This document shows, piece by piece, positions 60,784 through 64,000 of a stretch of 64,000 bases of DNA. A program made the position numbers and the translations under genes. How positions within the stretch are numbered: position 1 is the first letter of the stretch; each line of letters starts with the position of its first letter. Under the pieces are notes generated by a model. That model worked only from the letters and a program-made list of their open reading frames with translations. It made no database searches and was not told where the DNA came from. Source of the DNA: an uncultured Chloroflexota bacterium (GTDB lineage Bacteria > Chloroflexota > Chloroflexia > Thermomicrobiales > UBA6265); the NCBI GenBank assembly GCA_937901745.1, contig CALGSZ010000002.1:1-64000 (forward strand), in the 5' to 3' direction.

Positions 60784-61843
60784 GTCGATCTCTGACACGG
60801 CGACGGACGAGGCGAATATCGAGCTGCTGCGCGGGCTCATTGCCATCCCGAGCCTGAGCGGGCAGGAGGCGGATGCCGTCGCCTACCTCTGCCAAGAGAT
60901 GGCCGCGCGCGGCTTCGATACCCACGTCGACGCGGCTGGCAACGCGATCGGCACGATCGGGCAAGGCAAGCGGCAGATCGTGCTCCTCGGCCACATTGAT
61001 ACCGTGCCCGGGGAGATTCCCGTCCGTATCGAGGACGGCGTGCTTCACGGCCGCGGCGCGGTGGACGCAAAGGGCCCGCTCGCGACGTTCGTCGCCGCCG
61101 CGCAAGCCGCGGCAGCCGCGGGCGCCGACGCGACGATCACCGTCGTTGGCGCCGTTGGCGAGGAGACGATCGGCTCGCCCGGCGCGACCGAGGTCGCTAC
61201 CTGGCCAGCGCCGGATTACTGCATCATCGGGGAGCCGAGCGGCTGGGATGCCGTCTGCCTCGGCTATCGCGGCACGCTCTCCCTGACCTACCACCTTCGT
61301 CAGGCCTCCCGTCACACGGCAGGCCCTGGTGAATCGGTCGCCGAGCGGGCGGTCGAGTTTTGGAACGCGCTGGTATCGGAGATCGCTGCTTGGAACGGGG
61401 AGGCGACCGGGTTCTACGCTCTCGGTTACTCCCTGCGCGGGATGTGGACGGAGAGCGACGGGCTCCACGATGTCGCGGAGCTTTCGATTGGGCTCCGCCT
61501 CCCGCCCGGCATCGACGTCGATAAGCTCGAGCACCGAGTCGCGGAGCTGGCCGCGCCGGCGGAGATTATCGTCCACGGTCGGCAAGAGGGCTACCACACC
61601 GACAAGCGATCGCCGATCGTGCCGCCTTTTCTTAGAGCGATTCGCCACGTCGGGGGAGCTCCGCGCTTCACTCGGAAGCTCGGTACCTCGGATATGACGG
61701 TCGTCGGCCCGGTTTGGGGCTGCCCGATCGTTGCCTACGGCCCCGGCGATGCTTCGCTCGACCACACGCCCGAGGAGCGGATCGTCCTAGATGACTATTT
61801 GAAGGCGATCCGGGTCCTCACCGAGGTTTTGATCTCGCTATGA
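60761..61843 (+). CDS. lysK: LysW-lysine/LysW-ornithine hydrolase (M20-family)
   Basis: A 360-residue M20 metallopeptidase-fold protein. Zinc motif 1 is VLLGHIDTVPG (His, Asp). GRGAVDAKGPLATFVAA gives the bridging Asp. GAVGEETIGSPGA holds the general base Glu-Glu, and YCIIGEPSGWDAV and the C-terminal GTSDMTVVGPVWGCPIVAYGPGDASLDHTPEERI supply further ligands including the last His. Compared with ArgE/DapE it has the short LysK dimerisation part. It releases lysine or ornithine from the LysW tail. It overlaps both neighbours (23 nt upstream, 4 nt downstream), so translation is tightly coupled. Confidence 0.9.
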   Translation: MASLSLSESISDTATDEANIELLRGLIAIPSLSGQEADAVAYLCQEMAARGFDTHVDAAGNAIGTIGQGKRQIVLLGHIDTVPGEIPVRIEDGVLHGRGAVDAKGPLATFVAAAQAAAAAGADATITVVGAVGEETIGSPGATEVATWPAPDYCIIGEPSGWDAVCLGYRGTLSLTYHLRQASRHTAGPGESVAERAVEFWNALVSEIAAWNGEATGFYALGYSLRGMWTESDGLHDVAELSIGLRLPPGIDVDKLEHRVAELAAPAEIIVHGRQEGYHTDKRSPIVPPFLRAIRHVGGAPRFTRKLGTSDMTVVGPVWGCPIVAYGPGDASLDHTPEERIVLDDYLKAIRVLTEVLISL

Positions 61844-62763
61844 ACGATCGCGCAGCGACCAACCACCGGTCGCCGAAGCTTGGCGTCCTCGTCTCCTACT
61901 TGCGTCAGGAGGAGAAGCTGATCCTGACCGCGGCGCGAGCGCGCGGCATTGATGTAACGCCTGTCTTCGACCGCGACTTGGTTCTCGACCTCTCGCAGCC
62001 CGATGCGAAGCACGCCGGCTTCGACTTCGACGTCGTGCTTGACCGGTGCGTCGCGCACTCGCGCGCGGAGTACATCTTGCGCGTCTTCGAGCGGTGGGGC
62101 GTGCCGACGCTGAACCGCTCGCGAGCGACGACGATTTGCGACGACAAGGCTCGCTGCAGCCTCGTCTTGGAGGCGGCCGGGCTGCAGACGCCGAGGACGC
62201 TGCTGGCGTTCTCAATCGAGTCGGCGCTCGAGGCGTGTGAGTCGATTGGCTACCCGGTCGTGCTCAAGCCCGTCACCGGCTCCTGGGGCCGGCTCCTGGC
62301 GAAGGCGAACGGTCCGGAGCAGGCGCGCGCGATCTTGGAACAGAAGAAGGAGCTCGGCTCGTTCCACCACTCGATCTTCTACGTGCAGGCCTATATCGAA
62401 AAGCCCGGGCGTGATATCCGCGCCTTTGTCGTCGGCGATCGCGTTCTCGCCGCGTCGTACCGCATGGCCGAGCATTGGATCACCAACACCGCGCGCGGGG
62501 CAACAAGCGTTGCCTGCCCGATCACGCCGGAGATCGAGGAGACGACGCTGCGGGCTTGTGCTGCCGTCGGAGCGCGTCTCGCCGGGGTAGACCTGATCGA
62601 AACGCCGGACGGCTACGCGGTTGTCGAGGTCAACACCGGCGGCGAGTTTCATGGATTGATGACGACAACGGATGTTGACATCGCCGGCGAGATCGTCGAG
62701 GAGGCCATCCGCATGGCGCACGAGGCTGACGGAGTGGCCAAGGTCGCCACGGTGGGCGCTTGA
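61840..62763 (+). CDS. LysX-family LysW-amino-acid ligase, second type (possibly ArgX-like)
   Basis: A 307-residue ATP-grasp ligase. Intact elements: LGVLVSYLRQEEKLILTAA, DVVLDRCVAHSRAEYILRVFERWGVPTLN, TICDDKARCSLVLEAAGLQTPRTLLAF, the ATP-site GYPVVLKPVTGSWGRLLAK, YVQAYIEKPGRDIRAFVVGD, the substrate loop WITNTARGATSVACPIT and the metal motif VVEVNTGGEFHGL. It differs from the next gene mainly in this last motif and in the loop after NTARG. A division of labour (one ligase for alpha-aminoadipate, one for glutamate, as LysX/ArgX in archaea) is likely. I assign this one as the non-canonical member. The ATG overlaps lysK (ATGA). Confidence 0.82.
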   Translation: MNDRAATNHRSPKLGVLVSYLRQEEKLILTAARARGIDVTPVFDRDLVLDLSQPDAKHAGFDFDVVLDRCVAHSRAEYILRVFERWGVPTLNRSRATTICDDKARCSLVLEAAGLQTPRTLLAFSIESALEACESIGYPVVLKPVTGSWGRLLAKANGPEQARAILEQKKELGSFHHSIFYVQAYIEKPGRDIRAFVVGDRVLAASYRMAEHWITNTARGATSVACPITPEIEETTLRACAAVGARLAGVDLIETPDGYAVVEVNTGGEFHGLMTTTDVDIAGEIVEEAIRMAHEADGVAKVATVGA

Positions 62764-62808
62764 GCCTGGCGAGAGGCAGGCGGCGACCGGCGGACCTGGG
62801 GAGCGAAG

Positions 62809-63723
62809 ATGGGAAAACCGCTTAGAGTGGGAATCTTGATGTCTCGCGTCCGCGTCGAGGAGAAGCTCCTGATGAGCGAGCTCGAGCAGCGCGGCGCCGA
62901 GGTAATTCGATATGACGACCGGGAGCTGACGCTCGATCTGGAGCGCCCTTCGATTGATGTCGACGTGGTGCTAGAGCGGTGCATCAATCACTTGCGCGCG
63001 CTCTATACCCTGCGCGTCTTGAATGACTGGGGCATCCCGACCGTCAACACCTTCGAGGTCGCCAACACTTGCGGTGATAAGTTGCTGACATCGGCGGCGC
63101 TGGTTCGCCACGGCGTGCCGACGCCGCGGACGATCCTGGCCTACACGCCGGAATCGGCGCTGGAAGCGATCGAGACGCTTGGCTATCCGGTGGTGATGAA
63201 GCCGGCAATCGGATCGTGGGGGCGGTTGCTCGCACGCGTCAATGATCGAGACGCCGCGGAGGCGCTGCTCGAGCACAAGGTGACGCTTGGATCGTTCCAC
63301 CACGGCGCGTTCTACATTCAGGAGTATGTCAATAAACCCGGGCGAGACATTCGCTCGTTCGTCGTCGGAGACGAGACGATCTGCGCAATTTATCGGAATT
63401 CGGAGCATTGGATCACGAACACCGCGCGGGGCGGTCAGGCCTCGAATTGCCCGGTGACGCCGGAGCTTGACGAGATCTCTCGCGCCGCCGCGAAGGCTGT
63501 CGGCGGTGGCGTGGTCGCGATCGATCTCTTCGAAACCGATCGCGGCTTGCTGGTCAACGAAGTCAACTACACGATGGAGTTCCGCAACAGCATCGACACC
63601 ACGGGAGTCAATATCCCCGGAAAGGTGGCTGACTACGTCCTCGAGGTCGCGCGGGCGGCGAGAGAGCAGAAAGAGGTGAGCCGGAACGGCCAGGTGTCGC
63701 TGGCGCCGGCGACGAGCGCATGA
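62809..63723 (+). CDS. lysX: LysW-alpha-aminoadipate ligase
   Basis: A 304-residue ATP-grasp ligase that closely follows the Thermus-type LysX. It has VGILMSRVRVEEKLLMSELEQRG, DVVLERCINHLRALYTLRVLNDWGIPTVN, CGDKLLTSAALVRHGVPTPRTILAY, GYPVVMKPAIGSWGRLLARVNDRDAAEALLEHK, YIQEYVNKPGRDIRSFVVGD and HWITNTARGGQASNCPVT. It also has AVGGGVVAIDLFETDRGLLVNEVNYTMEFRNS with the metal-binding E and N. It attaches the amino group of alpha-aminoadipate to the C-terminal Glu of LysW. It starts 45 bp after its paralogue, with a weaker ribosome site (GGGGAG). Confidence 0.9.
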   Translation: MGKPLRVGILMSRVRVEEKLLMSELEQRGAEVIRYDDRELTLDLERPSIDVDVVLERCINHLRALYTLRVLNDWGIPTVNTFEVANTCGDKLLTSAALVRHGVPTPRTILAYTPESALEAIETLGYPVVMKPAIGSWGRLLARVNDRDAAEALLEHKVTLGSFHHGAFYIQEYVNKPGRDIRSFVVGDETICAIYRNSEHWITNTARGGQASNCPVTPELDEISRAAAKAVGGGVVAIDLFETDRGLLVNEVNYTMEFRNSIDTTGVNIPGKVADYVLEVARAAREQKEVSRNGQVSLAPATSA

Positions 63724-63794
63724 CATGGTCATTCGGTAGCGATCGCGGTTCCCCCGCCTAAGGACGCGAACGTTGCCGGTCAGGAGTTCACGCA

Positions 63795-64000
63795 ATGTAC
63801 GATGTCGCGGTCATCGGTGGATCTGGATACGCGGGTGGAGAGCTGATCCGGCTGCTGTTGAATCATCCGGGCGCGAAGCTGCGCCAGGTGACGTCGGAGC
63901 GCAATGCGGGCAAGTTCGTGCACTCGGTGCACCCGAATCTACGCAAGCGCACGCAGCTGAAGTTCATCAGCGTTGACAAGCTCGAGCCCTGTGATGTGCT
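63795..64000 (+). CDS. lysY: LysY/ArgC-type semialdehyde dehydrogenase, N-terminus (partial)
   Basis: The ATG at 63795 follows AGGAG 8 nt upstream; the gene runs off the right edge after 68 full codons. MYDVAVIGGSGYAGGELIRLLLNHPG is the NADP-binding start of the ArgC/LysY family (GGSGYAGGEL). RQVTSERNAGKFVHSVHPNLRKRTQLKF follows as in LysY, where the Ser/Arg/Asn of TSERNAGK contact the cofactor phosphate. It would reduce LysW-bound aminoadipyl or glutamyl phosphate. Its place after lysX supports the LysW role over a classical ArgC. Confidence 0.88.
   Translation, partial: MYDVAVIGGSGYAGGELIRLLLNHPGAKLRQVTSERNAGKFVHSVHPNLRKRTQLKFISVDKLEPCDV

Overview
The window is about 63% GC. Its gene content points to a Gram-positive-type or monoderm thermophile-like bacterium of the Chloroflexota, most likely class Thermomicrobia (Sphaerobacter-like). 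The clues are LysW-carrier lysine/arginine biosynthesis, many Tat-type substrate-binding proteins, Ala/Thr-Pro-rich extracytoplasmic linkers and frequent GTG starts. The taxonomic placement is inference from style and content; there is no rRNA or tRNA in the window.

Layout. 1-10.6 kb is an accessory-looking block: the end of an exported protein, a lower-GC restriction-like nuclease with an EVE/PUA-like reader domain, a MotB-like protein beside a long coiled-coil membrane protein, a large pseudokinase on the opposite strand, an internally deleted acyl-CoA dehydrogenase, a Ser/Thr kinase with an SH3b domain and a HAD phosphatase. 10.9-38.7 kb is a long run of uptake systems: a rhamnose/AI-2-type ABC transporter, dipeptide-type permeases with a separately transcribed binding protein, a sugar system whose binding protein carries two in-frame TAG codons and whose two permeases are fused, a gluconate-dehydrogenase-type FAD/Fe-S oxidoreductase, a glycosidase-like protein, a ribose-type ABC system and a complete maltose-type ABC system.

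38.7-46.1 kb holds an aminotransferase and a likely sugar and sugar-acid catabolic group: RbsD, an RraA-type protein, an altronate/galactarate-type dehydratase, LutC and a fused LutB-LutA that would oxidise the lactate end product. 46.2-55.2 kb holds metY and metX behind a long structured leader, an ABC-F protein, a GMC oxidoreductase, a C-terminal remnant of a YjgR/HerA-like ATPase and an ABC-2 exporter.

55.4-64 kb starts with a SIMPL-domain protein and then runs into arginine/lysine biosynthesis: argG (with its own promoter, a CRP-like palindrome and a possible leader peptide), a canonical T-box leader, argF, lysW, a degenerate LysX-like protein, lysK, two intact LysX-family ligases and the start of lysY/argC. 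LysW carries the growing amino acid; LysX-type ligases load it, LysY reduces it, LysK releases it, and ArgF/ArgG take ornithine on to argininosuccinate. The most unusual items are the MotB-like/coiled-coil/pseudokinase locus, the tandem pseudo-LysX, the T-box in front of argF, and the doubly amber-interrupted binding protein.
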